This document shows positions 1 through 10,506 of a DNA stretch of 64,000 bases, one piece after another. A program made the position numbers and the translations under genes. The notes under the pieces were generated by a model. The model had not been told where the DNA came from, did no database searches, and saw nothing but the letters and a program-made list of their open reading frames with translations. Numbering within the stretch: position 1 is the first letter of the stretch; every line of letters begins with the position of its first letter. Origin of the DNA: Zasmidium citrigriseum (lineage: Eukaryota; Ascomycota; Dothideomycetes; Mycosphaerellales; Mycosphaerellaceae); contig NHNW01000039.1 in the NCBI GenBank assembly GCA_002786025.1, positions 335,949-399,948 on the forward strand, in the 5' to 3' direction.

Positions 1-1611
1 ATTCGAAGAAGGAAGAGAGCGACTCCGTGACGAGATCTCTGGCATGCAGCGCGAGTTTCCTTCCGGGCCACTCAGCGGTGCCCACTGTCAGATCGCACGT
101 TCGTGCGCCAAGTGGAGCCACGGAGTCGCTGTTGAGCACAGTATTGCCAATGCTTACATTCAGATTATCAAGGAGAGCCAGCACTTCGTCTATATGGGTG
201 AGTGGGGAATGAGAGAGATGGAATGGCTATGGCTGACATGCTTCAGAAAACCAATTCTTCATCACGGCTACGTGCGACAAGCAAGGACCCGTGAAGAACC
301 GAGTGGGAGCCGCAATCGTCGAGCGTATTCTGCGTGCCGCGAGGAATGGAGAGAACTGGCACATGATCATCAACATTCCGTCGGTACCTGCATTCGCGGG
401 AGATCTCAAGGCCGATGAAGCTCTTGGCACGAGAGCAATCATGGAGTTCCAGTACTTCAGCATCAATCGTGGCGGCAACAGTATCATGGAGTAAGTGCGG
501 ACATGTGTATCAAGAAAGAACAGTGCTGACACTCTTTACCTCGTACAGGGCCGTGGCACGCGAAGGCGTTGATCCAATGCAGTACATCCGGTTCTACAAC
601 TTGAGAAGCTACGATCGCATCAACATTAGCTCTGCTGTCTCACAGGTTGAACAACAAGCTGGAGTATCATACGACGAAGCACGGCAGGGCCACGATCAGT
701 ACTATGCCGGAGAATCGCAAGTCTCTGAGGGCTTCAATCGATACCAGGAGGCTGCTCAGCAGGTGTACGGCCAGTCTTCGAACGAGATGGCTTCCGGCCG
801 CTGGGACAGCGTTGCCGAGTGCTACATGCTCAACGGACCTGACATTCGCTCCGTGCCGTGGGAAGGCGACGCCGAATCTGAGATGAACGCTTTCGTCAGC
901 GAGGAGTTGTACATTCACTCCAAACTTCTCATTGCCGATGATAGGGTCGTCATCTGTGGCAGCGCCAACATGAACGACCGATCTCAGCTCGGAACGCACG
1001 ACTCAGAGATCGCCATGATCATCGAAGACCCAGTCGAGATCCAGTCTTATATGGCCGGCCAACCATGGACTGCTACTCGCTTTGCCGCCAGTCTCAGACG
1101 TCAAATCTTCCGCAAGCATCTTGGCCTTATTCCTCCACAGGACCCGCAGCGTCCAGACGCCAACTTCACGCCCGTCGGCGCAGACGAGAACATCTACGAT
1201 TGGGGATCCCGTAAAGACCACGCCGTGGCCGATCCTCTGGACCCGAGCTTCATGAACCTGTGGAAGACAACAGCCCGTAACAACACCGAAGCATTCGCCA
1301 AGGTCTTCCACCCTGTCCCCGACGATAAGGTGCAGAACTGGAAGCAGTACGACGAGTACTACGAGCGATTCTTCAAGGCCGAGGAGGCGCAGAAGGACGG
1401 CAAGGACATGCAGAAGCCAAGTTCGTGGAAGTGGGGCCATGTCGTGAGGGAGGAGTTCTCGGAGGGCGAGCAAGGTGTTCAGGAGATGAAGGAGGTGCTG
1501 AGTCGGATCAAAGGCAATCTGGTTGAGATGCCGTTGTTGTTCTTGAAGGACGAGGATATTGCGAAGGAGGGCCTCGGGTTGAATGCGCTGACGGAGGAGG
1601 TCTATACTTGA
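1..1611 (+). CDS. Phospholipase D (SPO14/PLD1 type), C-terminal part; 5' end outside window
   Basis: Hydrolyses phosphatidylcholine to phosphatidic acid; fungal homologues act in membrane traffic and sporulation. The frame is open from the first bases, so the gene starts upstream. Three exons fit (1-197, 247-490, 549-1611), with GTGAGT and GTAAGT donors and CAG acceptors. Splicing restores the family run YMENQFFIT across intron 1 and SIMEAVAREGVDPMQYIRF across intron 2. The second catalytic HKD motif is visible near nt 910-985: HSKLLIADD, then GSAN and a following R-S-Q (H-x-K-x4-D-x6-G-S-x-N). The preceding KWSHGVAVEHSIANAYIQII is also typical of PLD1. The first HKD motif and any PX/PH domains would lie upstream. 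The family assignment is secure; the exact subfamily rests only on the C-terminal half. Confidence 0.93.
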
Positions 1612-2294
1612 TCTGGTGATACGAAAAAAAAGGGCATGAGGAATGCGGGAATGAGTTCACGACTCTGTGTGAAGTAACGAACAGAAGATACATAGTCTAT
1701 GAGACTACGATTGGATTTCAAATGACCTTCAGGCTTCACAGAACGCTCGCGGGTGCTTCTCAATAGTTTGCGCCTATCGTTATTGGGGGTGGCATCGGCT
1801 TTGCCTTCTGCCTTCAGGGCGGTAGCAATTCTCATTGTCTAACCCTAGTAACGACGCATCTCTAAACATGGAGAGGCCAAACTGTCTAGGCAGCTGCGTG
1901 TTGGGCTCGACGGGCTTTGCATTGCACCTGCTAACCCTTTGCCGCCTGGACACATCGAGGCGTGCTAGATGCACTGTCGCTCATGCCTATTGAGTCTGGT
2001 CTGTATGTCGCGTACTCTCAGTGGTATGATCTAGCGAGGCTTGGGCCTGTTATCGCTAGCGGCGGAATCTATGCTTGCTTTGTCAACGACTGTGGAACAA
2101 ATGAGGTGGATCTATGCCTACCATTTTGCAGATGATTGCTATTTGGTAAGCGGCTCCTTGACTGAAGCAAAGACCTGGGTGACAATGTCTTTTTGGTGGG
2201 CATGCAAAAGATCTCATGGATAGATCTCGGGTCACATTAGATCTTGGAACATGTCAGAGAACGCCTGATAAAAGGGACTGAATTGAATGCAAAC
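1612..2294. other. Intergenic, no gene seen
   Basis: The space lies between the PLD stop and the convergent 3' end of the next gene. Only short unsupported frames are present, so it is probably two facing 3' regions. Confidence 0.6.
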
Positions 2295-3145
2295 TCACCA
2301 CTTGACCGTTTTGTCTACCTTGAAGACATTCTGCCAAGCTACTGCACCCACGCTAGATGTCACACGGTGTCTGATTGAAAGGCTTGACCGGGCCAGCTTG
2401 CCCTGTAGTGCGCCTCCCAGAGATTCGGCGCCTACATTGTCAGCATCAGATTGATATGAAGCGAGGTCTATCAGAACTTACCTTTCCAGATGTCTCTAGC
2501 CGTAGGAGGTTCAGAAGAAGCTCTGCCATGGCTAGTGGGGTCCGCAACCCAAGGCCGGAGGAGAACATGTTGCTCAGCATTTTGAGCAGCGACAAAGTCC
2601 GCATCTCGGTACTCTCTGAAGTTCCAGGAGCCCTTGAGCCAATACTTTGCTTGGTCCGGAATGGGAAGCTGGTCGATGGATGGTGACTTTGGCTCTGGGG
2701 GAACTTCAAGATCGGCCGAGATTGGGATGCGTCCAGCCTCCAGCTCATCGATGAGAGCCATTACCTCGTCGTAATGCCGTTGATTGTCCTCAAGCCATGC
2801 ATCATTCGTTCGATTCGTGATCTCGTAGCCTCGCATCCAAGCTTCTGCGTTGTTCTTCTCGGCTTGTTCAGAAGGCGTAAGCTTTTCCGGCGCAACGCAG
2901 GCTTTGGCAAGCTGTTCGTTGGCATCTTGCAGCATTCGATTCGATGATGCGAGTGCACGGTCGAGACGCTCGTCGTAATCCAGCTCTTCCGGAGTGGGAA
3001 TTTTCTTGGGAAGGCGAATAGGTTCGACGAGTTGCGGGTTGGCCCGGTACTTTTGACGAGCCTTGTCCATGAAGTAAAACGACGCATTGACGCCTGGTGA
3101 AGGCATGTCCTGCTCAGAGGAAGTGCTGGAACCTTCGCGAGCCAT
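2295..3145 (-). CDS. Hypothetical protein, charged and helical
   Basis: I do not recognise this protein. The main frame starts at an ATG at 3145. It reaches a good donor (GTAAGT) at 2481; with an intron at 2432-2481 ending in TAG, a second exon 2295-2431 stays open to TGA, giving about 266 residues. The start is rich in Ser and Pro, with a run of Lys/Glu-rich, probably helical sequence (EELDYDERLDRALASSNR, then EQLAKACVAPEKL) and two Pro-rich stretches. No signal peptide or membrane segment is visible. A second donor-like GTGAGT overlaps the proposed stop, so the 3' end may extend further. The long coding frame and plausible intron support a real gene; the function is unknown. Confidence 0.6.
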
Positions 3146-4028
3146 ACCGGATGGTTTTCGAAAGTTTGTTGAGCGATTGATTGTTGTTGGTAAGTAAAGA
3201 TGTTGTTGACGCTAGATCGCTGCCTCAAGAAATGTTTGGAAATGCGGATCAGACATCAGATCCAGATACAATAGCAAATAAATATGCTGGGTTCTTTTCA
3301 GGTCTTCTTTGTGCTCCAACAAGGCATTCTTTTGCTTTGTTCTTTGTCCTCGGGTTCAAAGTCCGCGATGGCCTCCATATCGGTTCAGGGTTCGGAAGCT
3401 GACGGCGTCCGGGCGCAATGACAGGAATCAATTGGTGTCAAAGAGAATTCGAAGAATTGCACGAAACGCTCATCGGCCATAGCCAGGCAGTGTTGAGAAA
3501 GGAGGAGAGTTGACACGAGCGATCAGAGGAATTTTGGGGCAGTCGCGACTCGCGTCCCCTCGACGCTGATTGGTCAGATTGGTCAGTCGCGACCTCACCT
3601 CGTCAACGCGACTTCACCCTTCTGCCTTCCTCCTTCACACCCACTTCACTTTCACGTCACATCACACGGAATACACAGTATCGGCAGCGATCTCACGCGG
3701 GACACTCAAGACTGCGAGAATCGAAGATGGGGTTATCAATTGCATTCATTGCGCCTCGCGGCTGCTTCCAGAGCTGTGGCCATATGGCCACCTAGTAAGT
3801 GCATCTGCATCTGCAGACCCAACAATAGTATCCTCGCTTCTCATTGTCATCCTGATCATCGCACTTCAAAATCATACGCCTCCAGTCAAAAGAAAATATC
3901 GCACTCAAGCATCATGCCAACCTCCAATCTCTGGCCTCCTTTGGAATACCACGACCACCATTTCCGACTTCGAATCTCTGATGTCTCCCCCTTCTCGAAT
4001 GCAGCGACAGAACTCTTCATTTACCCTC
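3146..4028. other. Intergenic with pyrimidine-rich leader-like stretch
   Basis: This lies upstream of the 2295-3145 gene and downstream of the PHD gene. About 3590-3700 is CT-rich on the plus strand, as seen in fungal promoters and 5' leaders. Short plus-strand frames follow (an ATG at 3914 among them), but none shows family features or convincing splicing, so no plus-strand gene is called. Confidence 0.4.
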
Positions 4029-4877
4029 TCAAGCAAAACCACGAGCGGCCTCCTCTTCCTCTGCGATGGCGCGAAAGGCGGCGTCCAGGCAGCCTGAGCA
4101 GTAGAAGGCCTCGCTGTCAATGTCCTTGGCGAAACGACTGGCACAGCCGATATGGAACCACTCGTCACAAGCACCGCACAGAGCCATCTCGTCCAAGCGT
4201 GAGCTGAAGGTAGCGTAGCACACGCAGTGAGGGGTCGCGTCCTTTGGCTTGAAGCAGCTGGTGTCTGAGTTGACGGTGTCGCTTGAGGAAGTGGCGTCGA
4301 TGCCGGAAGAGCAGGGCGAGAGTTGGCCATCGCTGAGGTAGAGGAGTGGTGCGACTGGTGGGAGGTAGCGAGGCTTTGGTTCGTCGCTCGCAAAGTCCGA
4401 TCTCAGATCCTGGGACTTGTTCTTGTGGTGCAGGCGAATGCCCTTGTTGGAGAAGGTGTTGAGGTACTCGATCGATGGAACACCACGCAGCTGCTGCGCC
4501 ATGTCTTCGGCACTCTCCTTGTCGACGAGAATACTCTTGGCCTTGGCGACCGACTCCTCGAGCCAGCTATCCTTCGAGACCGAGACCGACACGACTGGAG
4601 CGAAGTTCGGGCGGTCAGAGTCTTGGAGGTCCGGGAAGGCTTGGGTGCGACGGAGGCGCGGCCACGTGTGTGGTGCGTTGCTGCCGGTGGAGCTGTCGAG
4701 CATTGTGGAGCGGGAACCGAGCTGGACGCTGCGATGCTTGCGCGAATGCGAGCGGAGAGGATGGAATGGCGGGTTGTAGTCGGTGGGGTAGGCGGTGATG
4801 CGCGCGCAGTCCGATGCGATATCCTCGAGGAAGGTCTGCATTGGTGCGTACTCGCCGAAGGATGTGATAGACTCCAT
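4029..4877 (-). CDS. PHD-finger protein
   Basis: A single-exon frame of 282 residues from an ATG at 4877. The C-terminal region, about residues 218-263, is a PHD finger with Cys4-His-Cys3 spacing: CVC, then CGACDEWFHIGC, then FYCSGC. PHD fingers usually read histone H3 tail marks, so a nuclear chromatin role is likely but inferred. The rest is low-complexity Ser-rich sequence with no second domain that I can name, followed by an acidic tail (EEEEAARGFA). It is followed on the same strand by a ZZ/PHD gene, so three Cys-rich regulatory-type genes lie side by side. The finger is clear; the exact role is not. Confidence 0.82.
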   Translation of the reverse strand: MESITSFGEYAPMQTFLEDIASDCARITAYPTDYNPPFHPLRSHSRKHRSVQLGSRSTMLDSSTGSNAPHTWPRLRRTQAFPDLQDSDRPNFAPVVSVSVSKDSWLEESVAKAKSILVDKESAEDMAQQLRGVPSIEYLNTFSNKGIRLHHKNKSQDLRSDFASDEPKPRYLPPVAPLLYLSDGQLSPCSSGIDATSSSDTVNSDTSCFKPKDATPHCVCYATFSSRLDEMALCGACDEWFHIGCASRFAKDIDSEAFYCSGCLDAAFRAIAEEEEAARGFA

Positions 4878-5304
4878 GTTCGAGTATGGCCGACGGGGCC
4901 TCGGATTTGGACAGAAGGTATGGGATGCGATGAATAGGAAGTTGGCGGATTTCGAGGGAAGAATGAAGTTGCAAATGAATGGAGGGGAGTGGAAGCGAAG
5001 CGACTATTTGAAGAGAGCGGGATCTTTTCGGCACTACCCGCAAATGTGGGTCGAGGTGAGGTGAATCTTTCACACTCGAGATTCACTAAATGCTGGCTAG
5101 GACGTCTCGAACTTCGAGGATTGTACTTTTGCGAAACTGCCTGGCTGGACTCGACGATTGCAATAACAGTCTGATCAATGAAGTACTCCACGCTTTACAC
5201 AAACTCCGTCTCTCAAGTGCGGTGACGCCGCAATGCTTCCATGACTGCCAACGAAACCCAGAAACCGCACGCATCTTCTCTCAGCAAATCCTGACGCCAA
5301 AGCT
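4878..5304. other. Intergenic, no gene seen
   Basis: About 430 bp between the start of the PHD gene and the stop of the upstream ZZ/PHD gene. It probably holds the PHD gene promoter. No supported coding frame was found. Confidence 0.5.
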
Positions 5305-6825
5305 TTACCAGCCTGTGGTTGCCCTGAAGCGCATGGGCAGGTCAAACCTGAAGCGCTTCGCATTAGGTGGCATGCCGTCATCATCACGGCCTTCTTCCTC
5401 GCCATCACCCTCTCCGTCTTTGGCCTCTGTCATCTCTGTCTCCACCACAGACAGGGCTCTCACGCTTTCGGCCTCACTCTCTCCAAATAGCGAGGCTAGG
5501 TCATCCTCGACGCTCTGCGCCGCCCGCTTCTTTGGCCGAGGCTCTGGCTCTGGCGACCGAATGCCTTGCTTCGCGTTTTCCAGCCGCTTGTTGGCGCGCT
5601 CGATCATTCGAAGTTCGCGAGTTGTCTTGGTGTTGGCCACGATATCGACAGCCTCCTGGCACGGCTTGCATCTAAACGCCTTCCCTCCCTTCCAGTTTAG
5701 ATAATCCCACCTCATGCAGCCGCCGCGAGACAAGTACTTCAACTCGTAATCTTCCTCTCTAAATGCACCGGCGCCTATGCATCCCGGATGGAACGGGATC
5801 TCGCAGTCCGTGCACAACACTAGGAAGGAAGTGCTGGTCGTCCCGCACTCGCAGAAAGTAGCTTGCGTTCCGGACTCACCACCACGCCAGCCGTCAGACG
5901 AACAGTCAAGAGCCTTGAAGCGATGCTGGGCGGTATGCTTGTGGGTGCCATCCTCAAAGCACTCGGTGCAAAGGTCGAAGTCTGCACAATCGAAGCAGTG
6001 TTGGCGCACGTTGTTGATGGGATGCTTGCAGTCGGCACACTGATGAGTGAAGTCCAGCACGGGCTCATACTCGGCCTCTTGCAGAGCTTCGAAAACTTCG
6101 TCCGGCACCACATCCTCCTCTGCTTCGATATCGGCGGTCCTCTTCGCAAGCTCTCTTCGCTCTTCCCTCGTGGCCATTTGAGACTTGTCCATGTCTCGAG
6201 TCATCTTCAGCATCTCAAGTTCGACATTAACCGCCTTTGCCTTGGTTTTCTTGATCATCCGGCCCTTGGGAGACATGCTTCTCACACGACCCGTGGGAGC
6301 TGTGCGTGGGTGAGGGATCTTGCGGTTTCTGAGCTCGATGCCCGTGGCCTCGAGTTCCGCAACCACTTGCTCGTCCTTCTCCCGCATCCGAGTCTGGTCG
6401 GCTTCGAGGTCTCGGCCGTAGACATGGCTGAGTTTGCAGCGTCGAGGCTGCGGCTCGCCTCGCTTGCGCATGAACAGTGTCGGCTGTCGTCTGCATGCGG
6501 TGTGTGGACAGAGAAAGCCCACGCCGGGGACCTTCTTGTCTTCGGTCATGGCGCAGTTGCGCCCACATCTCTCGATCTTGGAAGTCACAATGTCGTGGCC
6601 GCAGATTAGATGATGGTGATGCGGATGGCCGAGGTGTGGTTGCTGAAAGCAGACAGTCGGAAAGGGACGACCTTCATGGTTCGGCGCACGCTGTAAGATC
6701 GTCGCCGGGTCCACGAATGCGGGCTCATCGTCTTCCTCGATGCTGTCAACGGGGACAAACAAAGAGCTGCTTTGAAAGTCGTCGTCGAAAGGCTCCTGCT
6801 TGATCGCAGTATTGAATCCAGACAT
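5305..6825 (-). CDS. ZZ-type and PHD-like zinc-finger protein with Cys-Gly-His module
   Basis: An intronless frame of 506 residues from the ATG at 6825. Three Cys-rich units are visible. An N-terminal module (about 75-111) holds a CGH triplet followed by CGRNC and later Cys pairs. A ZZ-type finger (about 263-304) has the pattern CADCKHP ... HCFDCADFDLCTECF ... HKHTAQHRF. A PHD-like finger (about 325-389) has CECGTT, CTDCEIPFHPGC and FRCKPC. An acidic, Arg/Lys-rich tail carries a likely nuclear localisation signal (RPKKRAAQ). ZZ fingers bind peptides or modified histones, so a nuclear regulator is likely (inference). The divergently transcribed neighbour at 7579 carries a related CGH module. 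Confidence 0.85.
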   Translation of the reverse strand: MSGFNTAIKQEPFDDDFQSSSLFVPVDSIEEDDEPAFVDPATILQRAPNHEGRPFPTVCFQQPHLGHPHHHHLICGHDIVTSKIERCGRNCAMTEDKKVPGVGFLCPHTACRRQPTLFMRKRGEPQPRRCKLSHVYGRDLEADQTRMREKDEQVVAELEATGIELRNRKIPHPRTAPTGRVRSMSPKGRMIKKTKAKAVNVELEMLKMTRDMDKSQMATREERRELAKRTADIEAEEDVVPDEVFEALQEAEYEPVLDFTHQCADCKHPINNVRQHCFDCADFDLCTECFEDGTHKHTAQHRFKALDCSSDGWRGGESGTQATFCECGTTSTSFLVLCTDCEIPFHPGCIGAGAFREEDYELKYLSRGGCMRWDYLNWKGGKAFRCKPCQEAVDIVANTKTTRELRMIERANKRLENAKQGIRSPEPEPRPKKRAAQSVEDDLASLFGESEAESVRALSVVETEMTEAKDGEGDGEEEGRDDDGMPPNAKRFRFDLPMRFRATTGW

Positions 6826-7578
6826 GATGTTGGCCTTTGCAGTGGTGTTGTTGGGTTGTTGACTCGGCTGCGTCCGGAGTAAACACCGTTACTGGGTCGA
6901 GTCGCAGTGGGAAGATTCAAGCGGGCGACGGTCGCTTTTTATAAGCTGCTCGGGTGAGCATCGGGAAGGCTGTGAAAATCACGCTAGGCAACGAAGCCTG
7001 CACCGAGTCACTTGACCACTATTCACGCTAAGCATGTGAAGTTCGCCTCCGAATTAGGAAGGCACGTTGCATAGCAACTGCGGGAAGAGCCGCAGGCTGC
7101 GACATCCACGTCCCCGTTTGTAGTTGCCATTTCTCATCGCGGTTTATACCGAGTCCACGTCAACGCCCTATATGGGAGCAAATGAGCCTATACTGACAAC
7201 GTAGGTGAGTCGCCTGTATGCCCGACAAGTCGCCATACTCTCTTACCACCGCAAGATTAATCTCCACCGGACGACGATTTTCATATGCTACTTTGCCTGC
7301 CGTCGCTGTCCTGGACGCTGATCCATTCGTGGGAAGTGAGTCGTTGAAAGACAAGCTGACTTTTGTTCCACAGACCTTTGTCCCGGCCGTCTCGCGCCTT
7401 TCTTCCCCTGTCTCATCTTAAGCGAAGACAATGCGCTACTCTTGGAACAAGGAAAGTCTACGAAGAATATACTGAGCGGGTATCGACATGGCCCTCTGGC
7501 CCTGCTAGACGCACAATCGAAAAGAAATTGACAGTGAAGTTAGAGCTGGCTCTTGACTTCACACCTCCTACCTACATC
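6826..7578. promoter_or_regulatory. Shared divergent promoter region
   Basis: About 750 bp separate the starts of two divergent genes (6825 minus, 7579 plus). Both encode proteins with a related Cys-Gly-His module, so co-regulation is plausible. A frame open upstream of 7579 lacks family features and I treat it as 5' leader. Confidence 0.4.
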
Positions 7579-8619
7579 ATGTCATCGAAGGTATCCGCTA
7601 TTCCGAGACTACAGCCCTACAAGGCCGATATCAGCGACGCATCGAAGAAGACAGTCGTATTACAGAACCCACGTCCCTCGTCGCTGGCGCTCAAGACTGG
7701 CACAAGACTCCCAGTACCGTCCCCACAACCATCTCCGACTTCAAGCACTCCCACGAAGAGCCGCATCCGCAGTCGCGGTGCCGCTGTCGACAACACAAAG
7801 ATCCCTCAATCAGCAAGGCCTCGATCCGTGCCCACGAAATCGACAGCGAAGAACATCAGGACCACGACCAAATCCTTCACGCCAGAACCTCACGGCCTTC
7901 TGACGCCGACTTCAGTAGCACCTCGATCACCAAAATCGACAAGCCCTCCGGAAAGGCCATCGTCGCCAAAGGCTCCCAAGAAAGAAATCCAAGCCGCAGT
8001 ATTACCCCAAATTGCTGCTCGACTGCCATCACCTACCTCGCCCGCCATCAGGTCGCCTTACTCGCATGTCCACGTTGCCGACGCCTGCATTCGTGGAGCT
8101 CTGATCCATCAACTTTCTTGCGGCCACAAGATCATCACTCCAGCGACAGCAGAGCACTGCAAGTCCAATTGCCAAAGGCCACTCCCGAAGCATGTCGAGA
8201 AGTACGCCAATTCGAAGGATGAGACTCACGCCTTCGTTTGCGCTACATGTGTTGAAGAGACAGTTCAGGAGCACCGTCGAGCAAAGCGGGCGATGTTTCT
8301 TGAGAGTCTTCGCAGCAGGGGAGGTCAGATGGGTGTTGTCTCGGAGGCTTGGTTAGAATCGCAGCTCGAGTATTGGGAGAGAGTCTGGGAGAACGATGTC
8401 CAAAAGGAGAGGGCAGAGTTCGCGAAGCTTGGAGATCATTGTAGCTACATTCCTGGTGAGCCAACGTCAGCGAATCTTGAGCCGCAAAAGGCAGTTGGAG
8501 AGTCGAAATCCTTGAGAACGCCTCTAAGGAAGACGCCTGAAAAGAAGACGCCTGAAAAGAAGACGCCGCAGAAACTCAGGACACCGTCAAAGGCCGTCAA
8601 AGTTGGGAAGAAGGCATGA
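7579..8619 (+). CDS. Hypothetical basic protein with Cys-Gly-His module
   Basis: 346 residues from the ATG at 7579; the frame is open further upstream but that part looks non-coding. The first half is Ser/Pro/Thr/Lys-rich and probably disordered. A Cys-rich module follows: SCGHKI at Cys181-His183, HCKSNC at Cys194/Cys198 and FVCATC at Cys221/Cys224. The spacing (CGH, about ten residues, C-x3-C, then a distal Cys pair) matches the N-terminal module of the divergent ZZ/PHD neighbour, suggesting a common zinc-binding fold. The C-terminus is a short basic tandem repeat of KKTPE-type units (about nt 8525-8580). The function is unknown; a nucleic-acid or chromatin role is a guess from the basic composition. 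Confidence 0.7.
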   Translation: MSSKVSAIPRLQPYKADISDASKKTVVLQNPRPSSLALKTGTRLPVPSPQPSPTSSTPTKSRIRSRGAAVDNTKIPQSARPRSVPTKSTAKNIRTTTKSFTPEPHGLLTPTSVAPRSPKSTSPPERPSSPKAPKKEIQAAVLPQIAARLPSPTSPAIRSPYSHVHVADACIRGALIHQLSCGHKIITPATAEHCKSNCQRPLPKHVEKYANSKDETHAFVCATCVEETVQEHRRAKRAMFLESLRSRGGQMGVVSEAWLESQLEYWERVWENDVQKERAEFAKLGDHCSYIPGEPTSANLEPQKAVGESKSLRTPLRKTPEKKTPEKKTPQKLRTPSKAVKVGKKA

Positions 8620-8851
8620 GAGGGGTTGGATACTGTAGTATGTAACCTTCAGTTACGACGGAACTCGCTTCGGCGTTTGAGCGAACACAGAGAACTTCAA
8701 AGATATCCTCAGTATCGGGGGCCCCATTCAGATGAGCATCTTGTACGTCCCACAACCCCGGTGATGAGCAGTGGCCGAGAGCTGTGGAGAGCTTTGATCA
8801 TACCCTCGCAATTCTTGGGTGCAACTTGCTGTTTCTGTGTGCACGATTTCT

Positions 8852-10506
8852 CTAGAGTAGTTCCTGATTCTCCGCATCGGCCTGGCCTTGACATGGAGCG
8901 ATCGGTCGCGGTTGCTGAACGTAATCGAAATGCCCCAGCCGCTTCGTGAAAACAATATCCTGTGGGCCCTGTGGAGCTTTGTTCTGCCCAGCCGTGAAGT
9001 TGTGAGGGAAGCCGATCTGAAAGTCATAGGCTGATTCGATCTCCTCGATCTCTTCGGGTGACAGCCGGATACTCAATGCCTCGATGTTGCTCTTCAGATG
9101 TGAGACTTTTCGTCCGCCGAGAATTGGAAACACGTAGGGCGCTTCCCCCAGTCAGTGAAATCCAGCGAGAGCCTCCGTCGTGGACTCACCTTTGTGAAGA
9201 ACGTATGCCAAGGCAACGCTGGTGATCAGAGTGTTCTTCGTTTTTGCGATGCCGTCCAGAACAATGGAGACCTCGGCTTCTTTGCCAGTACGAACGTTCA
9301 GCGAACGGCCACCCTCTTTAGCGTCTTGATCTGGTGACTTGAAGTACCCTTCGACAGCAGTAAGCAAGCAGACACAAATAAATGGATGTCTTGCGGCTTA
9401 CCACCGCCCAGTGCTCCCTGTCGGATACAGCAGTTGTTAGACAACATTCAGTCGCTCGTCAAACATTCTCACAACGCGTAAGACATACCCAGGGCATCAG
9501 AGCCATTCCTTCGTCCTTGCACATCGGGATGATCTCTCGCTCGAAGTCTCGCTCAGCGGCGCTCCATCGGCCTTGATAGACAGAGAATTGGGCCAGACCG
9601 TGTTCTCGGGCATAGCAATTGGCCTTGACAACCACCCAACTATGAGTACATTTTAGCCACTGCTAGAAAAGACTTGGAAGGGAGTGATACGCGGGTGTGT
9701 CGCTGATTCCCAAATACAGAACCTTGTTCTGAGCCACCAAGTGGTTGAGTGACTGCATCATTTCCGGAATTCCTGCGGCAAGGAAGATCAGCGGGTACTC
9801 AGATACTAAGGAGAGTGAGATCGTACCAGTCGAGAAGTCGAAATAATGGACGTAGAGCTGGAGAAGAATCAATATCGAAACGACTTCTCATGCCATCTAA
9901 ACTCACCAAGTCGATGTAGTCAGTCTGCAGCTTCTTGAGGCTGGCCTCAACACTGACGTGAAGGCTCTTCCTTGAATTGCCACCGAAGTTGCTTTGCTGA
10001 ACTTCGTCTTTAAGGTGTGATTTCCAAGCGTTCGTGTACTTCGTCGCGAGCACCATTTCGTGGCGTCGACCTCTGCTAGCCATCCACTCTCCGATCCATT
10101 GCTCAGATTCCTCGTTCTGGTAGGCGTTCGCTAAAAGAGGTCAGATTAATAGTTGTTATGGCCTTCGAAGAAAGGACTCACCAGTGTCAATGAAATTTCC
10201 TCCCATGTCATAGAAGAAGTCCAGAAGTTCAAAGCAAGTTTCTTTCGTGCACTCGCCCATGAAGTCTTTCCTGTCCTGGCATAAGCACAATTCACTCCTG
10301 AGGATCAATAGACATACCAAGCGTCACCGAATGACATCCCACCAAGACACTGACGCAGGAGGACATTAGCAGCCTGGTCCTCCGTGTCATAGTAGTGCCT
10401 TCGCCTTGAGACTTACTATTGGGGAGACATGAACTCCAGCTGTTGGGGCCAGGATACGATGGCGGCCGAGCAAGCTCTTCGGTGGTAGTGCGGCTGGTGC
10501 AGTCAT
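8852..10506 (-). CDS. Aldo-keto reductase (norsolorinic acid reductase/AAD-like), ten exons
   Basis: An NADPH-dependent reductase of aldehydes or ketones. Ten exons join in frame to 387 residues: 10417-10506, 10318-10349, 10182-10270, 9907-10130, 9827-9857, 9691-9772, 9489-9639, 9402-9417, 9190-9348 and 8852-9141. The junctions restore family sequence such as VSPICLGGMSFGDAWKDF and DYIDLLYVHYFDFSTGIPEM. The AKR tetrad is present: Asp69 (FIDT), Tyr74 (ANAY), Lys101 (LATKY) and His149 (YVHYF). The later blocks EREIIPMCKDEGMALMPW and GALGGGYF are typical of the NorA/AAD group, which includes secondary-metabolite and aryl-alcohol dehydrogenases. No biosynthetic cluster surrounds it, so the substrate is unknown. 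Several exons are tiny (16, 31 and 32 bp). Confidence 0.88.

Noticed and set aside
4403..5191. Minus-strand frame of 262 codons overlapping the PHD gene
   Set aside because: Arg/Ser/Pro-rich low-complexity translation in an alternative frame of the PHD gene.
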